From Salinicola halophilus (GTDB taxonomy: Bacteria; Pseudomonadota; Gammaproteobacteria; Pseudomonadales; Halomonadaceae): 64,000 nt of DNA. The notes under the pieces are model-generated. The model was not told where the DNA came from and searched no databases. It saw only the letters and a list, made by a program, of their open reading frames with translations. A program made the translations under genes and the position numbers. The stretch lies in contig NZ_PZJV01000001.1 in NCBI RefSeq assembly GCF_003206155.1, positions 1,592,270 through 1,656,269 of the forward strand, given 5' to 3'. Below, one piece after another: positions 31,172 through 40,077 of the stretch (position 1 is its first letter; the number at the start of each line of letters is the position of its first letter).

Positions 31172-32665
31172 GTGAAGCACTCCGAGTCCATGCTCCCATC
31201 GCTCAACTCCCCGCGGGACGACCTCCGGCCCTCTCGCCTGAGCCTCAAGCTCTTCGTCGTCATCCTGCTCACCAACGTGCTGATCAGCGGGCTGGTCTTC
31301 TTGTTCGTCTCCCGCAGCCTCGATCAGGGATTCATCAGCTACCTGGAGCGCAGCCAGGCGACCCGCGCGGAAACGCTGGCCGGTGCGCTCGGCGAGCAGT
31401 GGCAGGAGCGCGGCAGCTGGCAGTGGCTGCGCGACGACCCCAGCGCCTGGCAGAGTCTGGTGCGCAGCCAGCTCTGGTCCAGCGAGCGGCGCCCACCGAG
31501 CGGCATCGACCGCGAACTCACCGACGCCGGCGGTTTCGTGCTGCTCGATGAACTGAGCAACCCGGTGATCGGCGAGCCGCTGCTCGACGCCCCGGCGCAG
31601 GACCCGGCCCTGCCCCCGGCCCCGGAGCCGCACTTCGTACCGATCCGCAGCGACGGGATCACCGTGGGGCAGCTCGGCTATCTCCCCCCGGAGCGGCTGA
31701 TGGCGCGCATGGACCGCATCTTTCTCGACCGGCAGCAGCGCAGTCTGACGATCATCATCGGCTCGCTGTTTCTCGCCTCGCTGCTGCTCGCCGGCGGCCT
31801 CTCCTGGTGGCTGGGTCGTCGGGCGCGAACGATGACGCTGGCCACCCGCCGGCTCACCCTCGGCGACTACAGCGTTCGGCTTTCCGAGCGCGGCCGCGAC
31901 GAGCTCTCCCGGCTCTCGCATGACTTCAACCTGCTCGCAGAGACGCTGGACGCCAACCGCCGGGCGCGACAGCGCTGGGTCGCCGACATCGCCCACGAGC
32001 TGCGTACGCCCCTGGCAGTGCTGCGCGGCGAGATCGAGGCGATGCAGGACGGCGTCCGCCCGCTCAGCGTCGAGAGCCTGGGTTCGCTACAGCAGGAGGT
32101 CGACCAGCTCGGCCATCTGGTCGAGGATCTGCGCCTGCTCGCCCAGAGCGACGCCGGTGCCCTCGACATGCACCTGATCCCGGTGGATCTGGCGGACTCC
32201 CTCGTTCAGCGTCTGGAGGATGGCCGCGCCCGGCTCGAGAGCCTGGGATTCCGCCTGGTCCTCGACACCGAGTCCGTGCTGGTGCGCGCCGACAGTCAGC
32301 GTCTGCGCCAGCTCTGGAACAACCTGCTTTCCAACACCATCGCCTACACCGACAGCCCCGGCGAGCTTCGCGTAACGCTGCGCGCCCGGCGACATCACGC
32401 CGAAGTGATCTGGGAAGACTCCGCGCCGGGCGTGCCCGACGCCGAGCTGCCGCGTCTCACCGAGCGGCTCTATCGCGTCGAGGGCTCGCGCAACCGGCGC
32501 AGCGGCGGCAGCGGGCTGGGGCTCTCCATCGCCAGCGCCCTGATCAGCGCTCAGGGCGGCACCCTCGTCCCCTCCGCCTCGCCGCTCGGCGGGCTGCGCT
32601 GGACACTCACCTTCCCGCTCGCGTCCGCCGCCAGCGACGCCCGAGCCAAGGAGCCGAATCGATGA
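31172..32665 (+). CDS. baeS: BaeS-like envelope-stress sensor histidine kinase
   Basis: 497 residues from a GTG at 31172 (an ATG at 31190 is also possible; neither ribosome site is strong). Helix 1 (about 25-47), a periplasmic sensor (48-190), helix 2 (about 191-213), HAMP, then HisKA with the acceptor His in ADIAHELRTPLAVLRGEIEA and HATPase with SGGSGLGLSIASALI. Sensor and catalytic sequence (FDRQQR-like region, QDGVRPLSVESLGSLQQEVD) closely follow E. coli BaeS. It overlaps baeR in an ATGA. No mdt efflux genes lie nearby, so its targets are elsewhere. Confidence 0.87.
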   Translation: MKHSESMLPSLNSPRDDLRPSRLSLKLFVVILLTNVLISGLVFLFVSRSLDQGFISYLERSQATRAETLAGALGEQWQERGSWQWLRDDPSAWQSLVRSQLWSSERRPPSGIDRELTDAGGFVLLDELSNPVIGEPLLDAPAQDPALPPAPEPHFVPIRSDGITVGQLGYLPPERLMARMDRIFLDRQQRSLTIIIGSLFLASLLLAGGLSWWLGRRARTMTLATRRLTLGDYSVRLSERGRDELSRLSHDFNLLAETLDANRRARQRWVADIAHELRTPLAVLRGEIEAMQDGVRPLSVESLGSLQQEVDQLGHLVEDLRLLAQSDAGALDMHLIPVDLADSLVQRLEDGRARLESLGFRLVLDTESVLVRADSQRLRQLWNNLLSNTIAYTDSPGELRVTLRARRHHAEVIWEDSAPGVPDAELPRLTERLYRVEGSRNRRSGGSGLGLSIASALISAQGGTLVPSASPLGGLRWTLTFPLASAASDARAKEPNR

Positions 32666-33354
32666 CCGACCCGCTTCTCATCGTCGAAGACGAACCCAAG
32701 ATCGCGCGATTGATCGCCGACTATCTCGCCAAGAGCGGCTACGCCTCCGACCATCTCGATCACGGCGACGCCGTCATGCCGTGGCTCGAAGAGCACGCGC
32801 CGATGCTGGTGCTGCTCGATCTGATGCTGCCGGGCACCGACGGCCTCACCCTCTGCCGCCAGATTCGCGAGCGCTATCCGGCGCTGCCGGTGATCATGCT
32901 CACCGCCCGGGTGGAAGAGGTGGATCGGCTGTTGGGGCTGGAGCTCGGCGCCGATGACTACATCTGCAAGCCGTTCAGCCCGCGGGAGGTAGTAGCGCGG
33001 GTCAAGGCGGTGCTGCGACGCACCCATGGCGCCGCGGTACTCGGTGAGACGCCGGCGACACAGGCAGGCCTCACCCTGGACGAGGACGGCTGGCGCGCGC
33101 TTGCCGGCGGCACCGATCTGGGCCTCACCGCGGTCGAATTCCAGCTGCTCAAGGTGATGATGCAGAGCCCGGGGCGGATCTTCTCCCGCGATCAGCTGAT
33201 GGATCACATGTATCGCGATCATCGCATCGTCTCGGAGCGCACCGTCGACAGCCACGTCAAGAAGCTCCGGCGCAAGGTGGCCGACGTCTGGCCGGAGCGC
33301 GACATCATCCGCTCCGTCTACGGCGTCGGCTACAAGTACCAGCCCGAGGAGTGA
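32662..33354 (+). CDS. baeR: BaeR-like OmpR-family response regulator
   Basis: 230 residues. The receiver domain (1-120) has LLIVEDEPKIARLI, the phospho-acceptor Asp in LVLLDLMLPGTDG (near residue 54) and LGADDYICKPFSPREVVARV, the latter typical of BaeR. The C-terminal winged helix includes SERTVDSHVKKLRRKVADV and YGVGYKYQPEE. The gene overlaps baeS by four bases, so the pair is made together. Confidence 0.9.
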   Translation: MTDPLLIVEDEPKIARLIADYLAKSGYASDHLDHGDAVMPWLEEHAPMLVLLDLMLPGTDGLTLCRQIRERYPALPVIMLTARVEEVDRLLGLELGADDYICKPFSPREVVARVKAVLRRTHGAAVLGETPATQAGLTLDEDGWRALAGGTDLGLTAVEFQLLKVMMQSPGRIFSRDQLMDHMYRDHRIVSERTVDSHVKKLRRKVADVWPERDIIRSVYGVGYKYQPEE

Positions 33355-33405
33355 CGTCGTGGCAGAACGCTGCCCGCCGCGAGCGCTCCCGTCGTCAGCT
33401 GCCGC

Positions 33406-33942
33406 TCAGAGGTTAGCCGCGCGCAGGAAGGTCTCGGCGTCGGCGGCGGAGAAGAACACCAGCGTCACCTCGAGCCCGGGTATGTTGGGCAGCCGCTCTC
33501 GCATGACGTCGGACACGATTGCCGCGGCCGCCGCCGGCGGATAGCCGTAGATACCGGTGGAGATCGCCGGGAACGCCAGCCGGGAGAAACCCCGCTCGGC
33601 GGCGACGTCGAGCGCGTGGCGATAGCAGTCGGCGAGCTGTTGCGAGCGATCCTCCGACTTGGCGTGCACCGGGCCCACGGTGTGGATAACGTGGTTCGCC
33701 GCCAGGCGAAAGCCCGGCGTCACCGCCACCTGCCCCACCGGCAGACCGTCCGGCCACGCTTTATCGCGAAGTTCTTTACACGCCTCGAGCAGCGCCGGGC
33801 CGGCGGCGCGGTGGATGGCACCGTCGACACCGCCGCCGCCCAACAGCGACTGGTTGGCGGCGTTGACGATGGCGTCGCCGTCGAAGCGGGTAATATCGCC
33901 CTCGGCGACGCTGAGTCGCTCTCCCTGCCAGTGAATCTTCAT
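33406..33942 (-). CDS. Macrodomain protein, O-acetyl-ADP-ribose deacetylase type
   Basis: 178 residues, a single macrodomain. DITRFDGDAIVNAANQSLLG (residues about 16-35) and GGGGVDGAIHRAAGP (about 35-49) form the ADP-ribose pocket, and FPAISTGIYGYPP is the third conserved loop. Members such as YmdB deacetylate O-acetyl-ADP-ribose or remove ADP-ribose from proteins or nucleic acids. It stands alone, convergent with baeR. Confidence 0.93.
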   Translation of the reverse strand: MKIHWQGERLSVAEGDITRFDGDAIVNAANQSLLGGGGVDGAIHRAAGPALLEACKELRDKAWPDGLPVGQVAVTPGFRLAANHVIHTVGPVHAKSEDRSQQLADCYRHALDVAAERGFSRLAFPAISTGIYGYPPAAAAAIVSDVMRERLPNIPGLEVTLVFFSAADAETFLRAANL

Positions 33943-34006
33943 CGCTCACCCCCTTTCGTCTCGTCGATGTTCACTCACTCTAGATCGCCTCGGGCGCTAA
34001 CTAAAA

Positions 34007-34037
34007 ACCCGCCGCCGCGGTAAGCGCGACGGCGGGT
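34007..34037 (-). terminator. Rho-independent terminator of the fruBKA operon
   Basis: A 12-bp stem (ACCCGCCGCCGC at 34007-34018 with 34026-34037, one G-U pair on the minus strand) has a seven-base loop and is followed on the minus strand by TTTTTAG. It lies just beyond the fruA stop. Confidence 0.9.
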
Positions 34038-34065
34038 CGAGGTGACTCCCCGTGTCGGTCTAAGA

Positions 34066-35868
34066 TCAGGCGTTCGATACCGCCGGCGAGTCACTGTTCG
34101 TGGCGGTCGTGGCGAGTGCGGCCGCCCCGCGCTTGATCGCGGCGTAGCCGAGCCCGGTGATCAGCGAGCCCACAGCGATGGCGAGCAGGTAGAGCAGCGC
34201 CAGGTTGACCGCATTGGGAATCAGCAGCACGAAGAGCCCGCCGTGGGGCGCCATCAGCTTCACGCCAAACCACATCGACAGCGCACCGGTGATCGCGCCG
34301 CCGATCATCGAGATCGGAATCACCCGCAGCGGGTCCTTGGCGGCGAACGGAATCGCCCCCTCGCTGATGAAACAGAGCCCCAGCACGAACGACGCCTTGC
34401 CCGCCTCGCGCTCCGGCTGGGAGAACTTGCGCCGCGCCACGAAGGTGGAGATGCCCATGCCGATCGCCGGCACCATCCCCGCCGCCATGATCGCCGCCAT
34501 CGGCAGGTAGGTCTCGGTGGAGAGCAGGCCCACGCCGAAGGTGTACGCCGCCTTGTTGACCGGCCCGCCCATGTCGAAGCACATCATTGCTCCGAGCAGA
34601 AGCCCCAGCAGCACGGCGTTCGTCGAGCCCATGTCATTGAGGAAGGTCGTCAGCGCCTCGAGCACCGCCGCCACCGGCGTGCCCACCACGTAGATCATTA
34701 CCAGGCCGGTAACGAGGCTCGCCAGCAGCGGAATGATCAGGATCGGCTTGAGCGATTCCACACTCGCCGGCAGCTTGACGTAGCGCGTCACCGCCTTCGC
34801 CGAGTAGCCGGCAAGAAAACCGGCGAGAATCCCGCCGATGAACCCCGCGCCCAGATTGTAGGCGAGCAGCCCGCCGATCATCCCCGGCGCGATACCGGGA
34901 CGGTCGGCGATGGAGTAGGCGATATAGCCTGCCAGCACCGGCACCATCAGCATGAAGGCGGTACCGCCGCCGATCTGCATCAGTGCCGCGGCGAGACTCC
35001 CTTCCTGCTCGTACGCATCGATGCCGAAGACGAACGACAGCGCGATGCAGAGCCCGCCGGCGACCACCATCGGCAGCATGAAGGAGACCCCGGTGAGCAG
35101 ATGCTTGTAGAGCCCCCGCTCCTTGAAGCTCTTCGCCTCGCCGCCGCCCTTGGCGGTGGCGCTACCCGCGGTCTCCACCGCGCCCTCGGCCAGTGCCCGC
35201 TCGAGGGTCTGTTGGGGCTGCTTGAGCGCGGTGCCGGTACCGGTGCGATAGATCGGCTTGCCGGCGAAACGGGTATCGTCGACCTCGATATCGCAGGCGA
35301 GGACCACCACGTCGGCGTTGGCGATCGCCTCGTCGTCGAGGGCGTTCTGCGCGCCTACCGACCCTTGCGTCTCCACCTGAATGGTGTGGCCCATGCTGCG
35401 GCCGGCCTGGGTGAGGGCCTCTGCCGCCATGAAGGTGTGGGCGACGCCGGTGGGGCACGCCGTGACCGCGACGATCCGCTTGCCGGCACCGCCGCTCTGG
35501 GCGGACATCGCTGCGAGGTCGGTAGCGCCCGGCTCGCCAGCCGACTCGCTGGCCGGGTCGAAGCTCGCCGCTTCCCGACGGGCCCGCTCGAGAAACGCCT
35601 GCGGGTCGGGTAGCGCCTGCGCCACCGGGGCGCGATAGAGCGCCTTGCCGGCGAAGCGCTCAGGCGAAGGCACCTGCTCGGCGGCAACGACGACGAGATC
35701 GGCCGCCGCGATGGTCTCTGCGCTGAGCGGCTCGACCGGCGAGAGCTCGCCGTGCATTTCGGTATGGGCCTGCCAGCCGAGATGGCCGGCGGCCTGCTCG
35801 AGCCGTCGGGCGGCGAGAAAAGTGGTCGCCATGCCGCTCGGGCAGGCGGTGATCAGGATGACGTTCAT
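34066..35868 (-). CDS. fruA: PTS fructose transporter subunit IIB'BC (FruA)
   Basis: 600 residues. A degenerate IIB' domain (residues 1-95, Cys9 in ITACPSGMATTF), a true IIB domain with the phospho-acceptor Cys138 (VTACPTGVAHTFMAA), then a IIC membrane domain (about 245-580, LLTGVSFMLPMVVAGGLCIA and GGPVNKAAYTFGVGL). It imports fructose and makes fructose-1-phosphate. The start overlaps fruK by four bases (ATGA). Confidence 0.96.
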   Translation of the reverse strand: MNVILITACPSGMATTFLAARRLEQAAGHLGWQAHTEMHGELSPVEPLSAETIAAADLVVVAAEQVPSPERFAGKALYRAPVAQALPDPQAFLERARREAASFDPASESAGEPGATDLAAMSAQSGGAGKRIVAVTACPTGVAHTFMAAEALTQAGRSMGHTIQVETQGSVGAQNALDDEAIANADVVVLACDIEVDDTRFAGKPIYRTGTGTALKQPQQTLERALAEGAVETAGSATAKGGGEAKSFKERGLYKHLLTGVSFMLPMVVAGGLCIALSFVFGIDAYEQEGSLAAALMQIGGGTAFMLMVPVLAGYIAYSIADRPGIAPGMIGGLLAYNLGAGFIGGILAGFLAGYSAKAVTRYVKLPASVESLKPILIIPLLASLVTGLVMIYVVGTPVAAVLEALTTFLNDMGSTNAVLLGLLLGAMMCFDMGGPVNKAAYTFGVGLLSTETYLPMAAIMAAGMVPAIGMGISTFVARRKFSQPEREAGKASFVLGLCFISEGAIPFAAKDPLRVIPISMIGGAITGALSMWFGVKLMAPHGGLFVLLIPNAVNLALLYLLAIAVGSLITGLGYAAIKRGAAALATTATNSDSPAVSNA

Positions 35869-36869
35869 GCGCTCTCCCCGGCGTGGCCCGCTGCATCGAG
35901 GCGGCTGACACGCGTTCGTTGATTCAGTTGCGAAAGATCCGAGGCTGTCGGATCACCGACGCCGACATGGCGCACCGACTCCGCCGCCAGCGCCGCGGCG
36001 AAGCCGAGCACCGCCGCCGGCTCACCCTGCTCGACGATGCCGTGCAGCATCGCCGCGACCAGGGTATCCCCCGCGCCCACGGTGCTCGCCACCTCGACCG
36101 TCGGCGCCGCGGCGAACCATTCGCCGCGGCGGCTGACCCAGAGCACCCCGGCCCCGCCGAGGGAGACCAGCGCCTCCTCGATCCCGGCGGCGTGGAGCCG
36201 GCGTGCCGCGTCATGCTGGCTGGCGAAATCGTCGAGCGCCCCGCCGGCCCATTCGGCCAGCTCGTGCTCGTTGGGTTTGGCGGCGGTGGGCGCCATCTCC
36301 AGCGCCGCGGCGAGCGCCGCCCCGCTGGTATCGATCCAGACCGGCACGTGGCTCGCCTTGAGCGTGGCGATCAGCGTCGCCAGCGCCTCGGGAGTGACGC
36401 CCGGCGGCAGGCTGCCGGTGATCACCACCGCCCCCGGGCGCTGGCTGTCACAGCGCGAGAGCAGCTCGTGGGTGAGGCGCTCGAGGTCAGCCTCGGAGAC
36501 CGCAACGCCCGGGCCGTTGATATCGGTGACCCGGCCGTCGGCCTCGGCCACCTTGGCGTTGATCCGCGTCTCGCCCGGCAGGCGCAGACTGGCGTCCTCG
36601 ATGTCGTGCGCCTGACAGGCGGCGACGAAGGCTGAGTCGTTGTCGGCGCCGAGAAACCCCGAGAGCACCACGCGGTGACCGAGAGAAGCCAGCACGCGGG
36701 CGACGTTGAGCCCCTTGCCGGCAGCGGCGAGCTGGGTCGATGAGGCCCGGTTCACGGCTCCGGGTTCGAGGCGGGCGAGCTCGATGGTCAGATCCAGCGC
36801 CGGGTTCAGCGCGACCACCAGCAGTGGCGGACGTGTCGTATCGTCTGCCGACGAATCGCGTGCCGTCAT
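35865..36869 (-). CDS. fruK: 1-phosphofructokinase FruK
   Basis: 334 residues. A PfkB-family kinase converting fructose-1-phosphate to fructose-1,6-bisphosphate. The start region has ALNPALDLTIELARLEPG, the substrate loop AAGKGLNVARVLASLG and the catalytic GAGDTLVAAMLHG near residue 270. The ATG at 36869 overlaps the fruB stop (TAATG), and the stop overlaps fruA. The frame extends 72 codons upstream inside fruB and is not coding there. Confidence 0.95.
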   Translation of the reverse strand: MTARDSSADDTTRPPLLVVALNPALDLTIELARLEPGAVNRASSTQLAAAGKGLNVARVLASLGHRVVLSGFLGADNDSAFVAACQAHDIEDASLRLPGETRINAKVAEADGRVTDINGPGVAVSEADLERLTHELLSRCDSQRPGAVVITGSLPPGVTPEALATLIATLKASHVPVWIDTSGAALAAALEMAPTAAKPNEHELAEWAGGALDDFASQHDAARRLHAAGIEEALVSLGGAGVLWVSRRGEWFAAAPTVEVASTVGAGDTLVAAMLHGIVEQGEPAAVLGFAAALAAESVRHVGVGDPTASDLSQLNQRTRVSRLDAAGHAGESA

Positions 36870-39799
36870 TACAGCGCCTCCAGGGCGTCGCGTACCGCCT
36901 GACTCGTTGCCTGCGAGAGCGCGGTCTCCGCGTGCAGCCGGGCGTTGGCGAGGGTGATACCGCGCAGCCGCGCCTTGACCATCGGCACCTGGCGCACCGA
37001 GACCGACAGCTCGTCGATGCCGAGGCCCACCAGCACCGGCACGGCGGCGGCGTCGGAACCCAGCTCGCCGCACACCCCGACCCACTTGCCGTGGGCATGG
37101 GCGGCGTCGACCGTCATCTGGATCAGTCGCAGCACCGCCGGATGCAGGCCGTCCGCCTGCGACGAGAGTTCCGGGTGGCCGCGATCGATCGCCAGCGTGT
37201 ACTGGGTGAGGTCGTTGGTGCCCACGGAGAAGAAGTCGACCTCGGCGGCGAGACTCGGCGCCAGCAGTGCCGCCGAGGGAATCTCGATCATCACCCCGAC
37301 CTGCACGTCCGGCGCGCCGATCTCCGCCTGCAGCGCATCGACGATCGCTCGCGCCCGGCGGTACTCGTCGACGTCCTTGATCATCGGGAACATGATCCGC
37401 AGCGGCCGGTCACCGGCGGCAGTGAGCAGCGCCCGCAGCTGGGTCTCGAGAATGTCCGGCCGGGTCAGCGCCAGACGGATGCCACGCAGGCCGAGAAAGG
37501 GGTTGTCCTCGGCGGCCACCGGCCAGTACGGCAGCGGCTTGTCGCCGCCGACGTCCAACGTGCGCGCCACCAGCGGCCGGCCATCGAGCGCATCGAAGGC
37601 CCGGCGATACTCGGCGATCTGGGTATCGAGATCGGGGGCCTGGGGGTGCGCCATGAACAGAAACTCGGTGCGCAGCAGCCCCACGCCCTCCGCGCCGTGC
37701 TCCACCGCCTCTTCGGCGTGGGCGGTGTTGCCGAGGTTGGCGGCGATCTCGACGCGCTTGCCGTCCAGCGTGCGCCCCTGCTCGAAGCGCGAGCCGAACG
37801 CCTCGCGGCGCAGCCGCTCGAGCTCTTTCAAGCGCAGCTCGGCACGGTCGCGGCGCTCGGCGGCCGGGGCGACGATCACCCGACCGAGATCGCCGTCGAG
37901 GATCAGCTCCTCGTCATTGGCGACGGTCAGGATGCGCGCGCCGGCGCCGACCACCGCCGGGATGCCCAGCGCCCGGGCGAGGATCGCGCTGTGCGAGGTC
38001 GCCCCGCCGCGGGCGGTGAGCAGCCCGCGCACCTGGGCGGTATCGAGCCGCGCCACATCGGACGGCCCGATGTCGTCGGTGACCAGAATGTAGGGGCGAT
38101 CCGGCGGCGTCGGCATCGACACGCCGCAGAGCACGCCAAGGACGCGCCGGCCGACGTCGCGCAGATCGGCGGCGCGCTCGGCCAGCAGCCGATCCGCCAG
38201 CACCTCCTGGGCGCGGGCGGCGGTATCGATCGCCTGCCACCAGGCGGCCTCGGCGCTCAAACCGTCGCGCATGCCCTCGAACGCCGCTTCGTGGAGCTCC
38301 GGGTCGTCGAGCATCTCGGCATGCATGGAGAGAATCTCGGCGACGTCGCCGCCCTTGGCGGTGGCGATCAGCGCGTTCAGCTGATCCCGCGCCTCGACCA
38401 GGCTCGCGTCGAGGCGCTCGCGCTGATGCGCGGCGTCGCCCTGCTTGTCGGCGGGCAGGTCGCGGGCGCGCTCGGGGTAGTCGAAGCTCGGGGCGCGCAT
38501 GACGTAGGCCGGGGCGATGGCAAGCCCCGGCGAGGCGGCAGTCGCCGGCAGCGCGCTATCCGGGGCGAACGGCTCGGGGGCGGCGCTCTCGTCGACGGCG
38601 CGAGTCGGGGTCGAGGGGGCCGCGCTCTCCGACAGCGGCCGCACGGACTCGCCGAGGCCCTGCTCGACGGCGGCGACCATCGCCGCCAGCGCCGCCTCGG
38701 CATCCCGCTGGCCGGCCTCGCCATGACCCGCATCGGCGGAGAAGACCAGCGTCTGACCGCGGCGGGCGCCGAGACCGATCAACTTGGTCAGACTCGCCGC
38801 CGACACGCTTTCGGCGTCGCCCTCGAGTAGCCTCACCCGCACGGGCAGCGCCTGTTCGCGGGCGCGCTGCACCAGTACCTTTGCCGGACGCGCGTGCAGG
38901 CCGTGGGCGTTGAGTAGCGTCACCCGGGCGGAGGCACTCGTGCTCGACTCACCGGAAAGCCGCGCCAGGACGCCCTCGGGGTCGCTGTCGACCAGCGCAG
39001 TGCCCTCGTTGCGGTCGAGCAGGTCGGCCACGCGGGCGAGCAGATCGCGATGTGCCTCGCCCTGAGCGGCGATACAGAAGACCCCGTTGACCGGTCCCCT
39101 GGGACCGCTGAAGGCGCGCTCCGGCGTCGCCAGCGACAGCGCCGGCTGCTTGACGCCCTGGGTCGCGCTCACCAGCCACAGCCCCTGACCCAGCGCCACC
39201 GGCTCCTGCTGATTGATGGCGGCCACAAAGTCGACGTCGACGCACTCCGCCTGACGCAGTCTCGCCGCCGCGGCAAGCGCCAGCTCGAAGCGGTCGCGGG
39301 CGGGAAAACCGAGGCACAGCGTATCGGCATCGAGCCGCGCCCGAACCGGCGTCTTGCTCAGCAGTGCGATCATCGCCTCGGCGCTCTCGGCACGGGGCAG
39401 CCGCTCGGCAAGACCGTCGTCGTCGAGCACCTGGGTCAGGCGGCGCAGCACGTCGAGGTGTTCGTCGCCGGCGGCGGCGATGGTCACCAGCAGATGGACG
39501 CGGTTGCCGTCGTGCCACTCGACGCCCTCGGGGAACTGCAGCAGGACCACGCCGGTGTGATGGATCAACTCACGGCTCTCGGGAGTGCCGTGCGGAATGG
39601 CGATGCCGCTGCCGAGGTAGGTCGAACCCTGCGCCTCGCGGGCGTGCAGCGCATCGCGATAGCTTGCGGTGACGAGTTCGGCGCGGGTCAGCGCCTCGGC
39701 GGCCTGATCGAGCGCCGCCTGCCAGCTCGAGGCGCGACAGTCGAGCGTCACGTTCTCCGGCTGGAGGGCGAGCTTGGCCTGGGGCGGGCGGTTGGACAT
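36869..39799 (-). CDS. fruB: Fructose PTS multiphosphoryl protein EIIA-HPr-EI (FruB)
   Basis: 976 residues. The EIIA-Fru domain (His70 in GIAIPHGTPES) is followed by a linker, an HPr domain (His302 in GLHARPAK), an Ala/Ser/Pro-rich linker and a full enzyme I (His603 in GGATSHSAI; LLRTEFLFM; VGTNDLTQYTLAIDRGHPEL). It carries phosphate from PEP to FruA in one chain. The start at 39799 is preferred over 39814 because GGGAGA lies correctly upstream of it. It is the first gene of the operon fruBKA. Confidence 0.95.
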   Translation of the reverse strand: MSNRPPQAKLALQPENVTLDCRASSWQAALDQAAEALTRAELVTASYRDALHAREAQGSTYLGSGIAIPHGTPESRELIHHTGVVLLQFPEGVEWHDGNRVHLLVTIAAAGDEHLDVLRRLTQVLDDDGLAERLPRAESAEAMIALLSKTPVRARLDADTLCLGFPARDRFELALAAAARLRQAECVDVDFVAAINQQEPVALGQGLWLVSATQGVKQPALSLATPERAFSGPRGPVNGVFCIAAQGEAHRDLLARVADLLDRNEGTALVDSDPEGVLARLSGESSTSASARVTLLNAHGLHARPAKVLVQRAREQALPVRVRLLEGDAESVSAASLTKLIGLGARRGQTLVFSADAGHGEAGQRDAEAALAAMVAAVEQGLGESVRPLSESAAPSTPTRAVDESAAPEPFAPDSALPATAASPGLAIAPAYVMRAPSFDYPERARDLPADKQGDAAHQRERLDASLVEARDQLNALIATAKGGDVAEILSMHAEMLDDPELHEAAFEGMRDGLSAEAAWWQAIDTAARAQEVLADRLLAERAADLRDVGRRVLGVLCGVSMPTPPDRPYILVTDDIGPSDVARLDTAQVRGLLTARGGATSHSAILARALGIPAVVGAGARILTVANDEELILDGDLGRVIVAPAAERRDRAELRLKELERLRREAFGSRFEQGRTLDGKRVEIAANLGNTAHAEEAVEHGAEGVGLLRTEFLFMAHPQAPDLDTQIAEYRRAFDALDGRPLVARTLDVGGDKPLPYWPVAAEDNPFLGLRGIRLALTRPDILETQLRALLTAAGDRPLRIMFPMIKDVDEYRRARAIVDALQAEIGAPDVQVGVMIEIPSAALLAPSLAAEVDFFSVGTNDLTQYTLAIDRGHPELSSQADGLHPAVLRLIQMTVDAAHAHGKWVGVCGELGSDAAAVPVLVGLGIDELSVSVRQVPMVKARLRGITLANARLHAETALSQATSQAVRDALEAL

Positions 39800-40077
39800 G
39801 TCGATCTCTCCCATCGATCGTTTCCCTCGAGGGCACTCGCGTCGTTGGCGGACGGCGCGAAGGGTGAATCGGTACGCGATGATGATCGCAGCCTAGGCCA
39901 ATCGTCGTAGGCTGAATCGTGTCACCTGAATGCGCGATATGCTCGTCGTTTCGCGGTGCCGTGACAAGCTAGACCTTCGATGCAGCGCCAGTCTGGAACG
40001 GCATCGCTGTCGCTTGGGCTGTCCCGACCCGCGGCGACAGGGTATGGTCACGCCGTTTTCAGCGCCGGAGATTGTGG
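39800..40077. promoter_or_regulatory. Divergent fruB/fruR control region with two Cra-like operators
   Basis: This gap has GGTGAATCGGTACG at 39863-39876 and GCTGAATCGTGTCA at 39911-39924. Each matches 13 of 14 positions of the E. coli Cra/FruR consensus RSTGAAWCSNTHHW. Between them is a 7-bp inverted repeat CAGCCTA/TAGGCTG (39889-39895 and 39908-39914). Both fit repression of fruBKA by the divergent FruR with fructose-1-phosphate as inducer. Confidence 0.65.

Noticed and set aside
36740..38830. Plus-strand open frame of 696 codons
   Set aside because: It is antisense to fruB, which shows all three active-site histidines.
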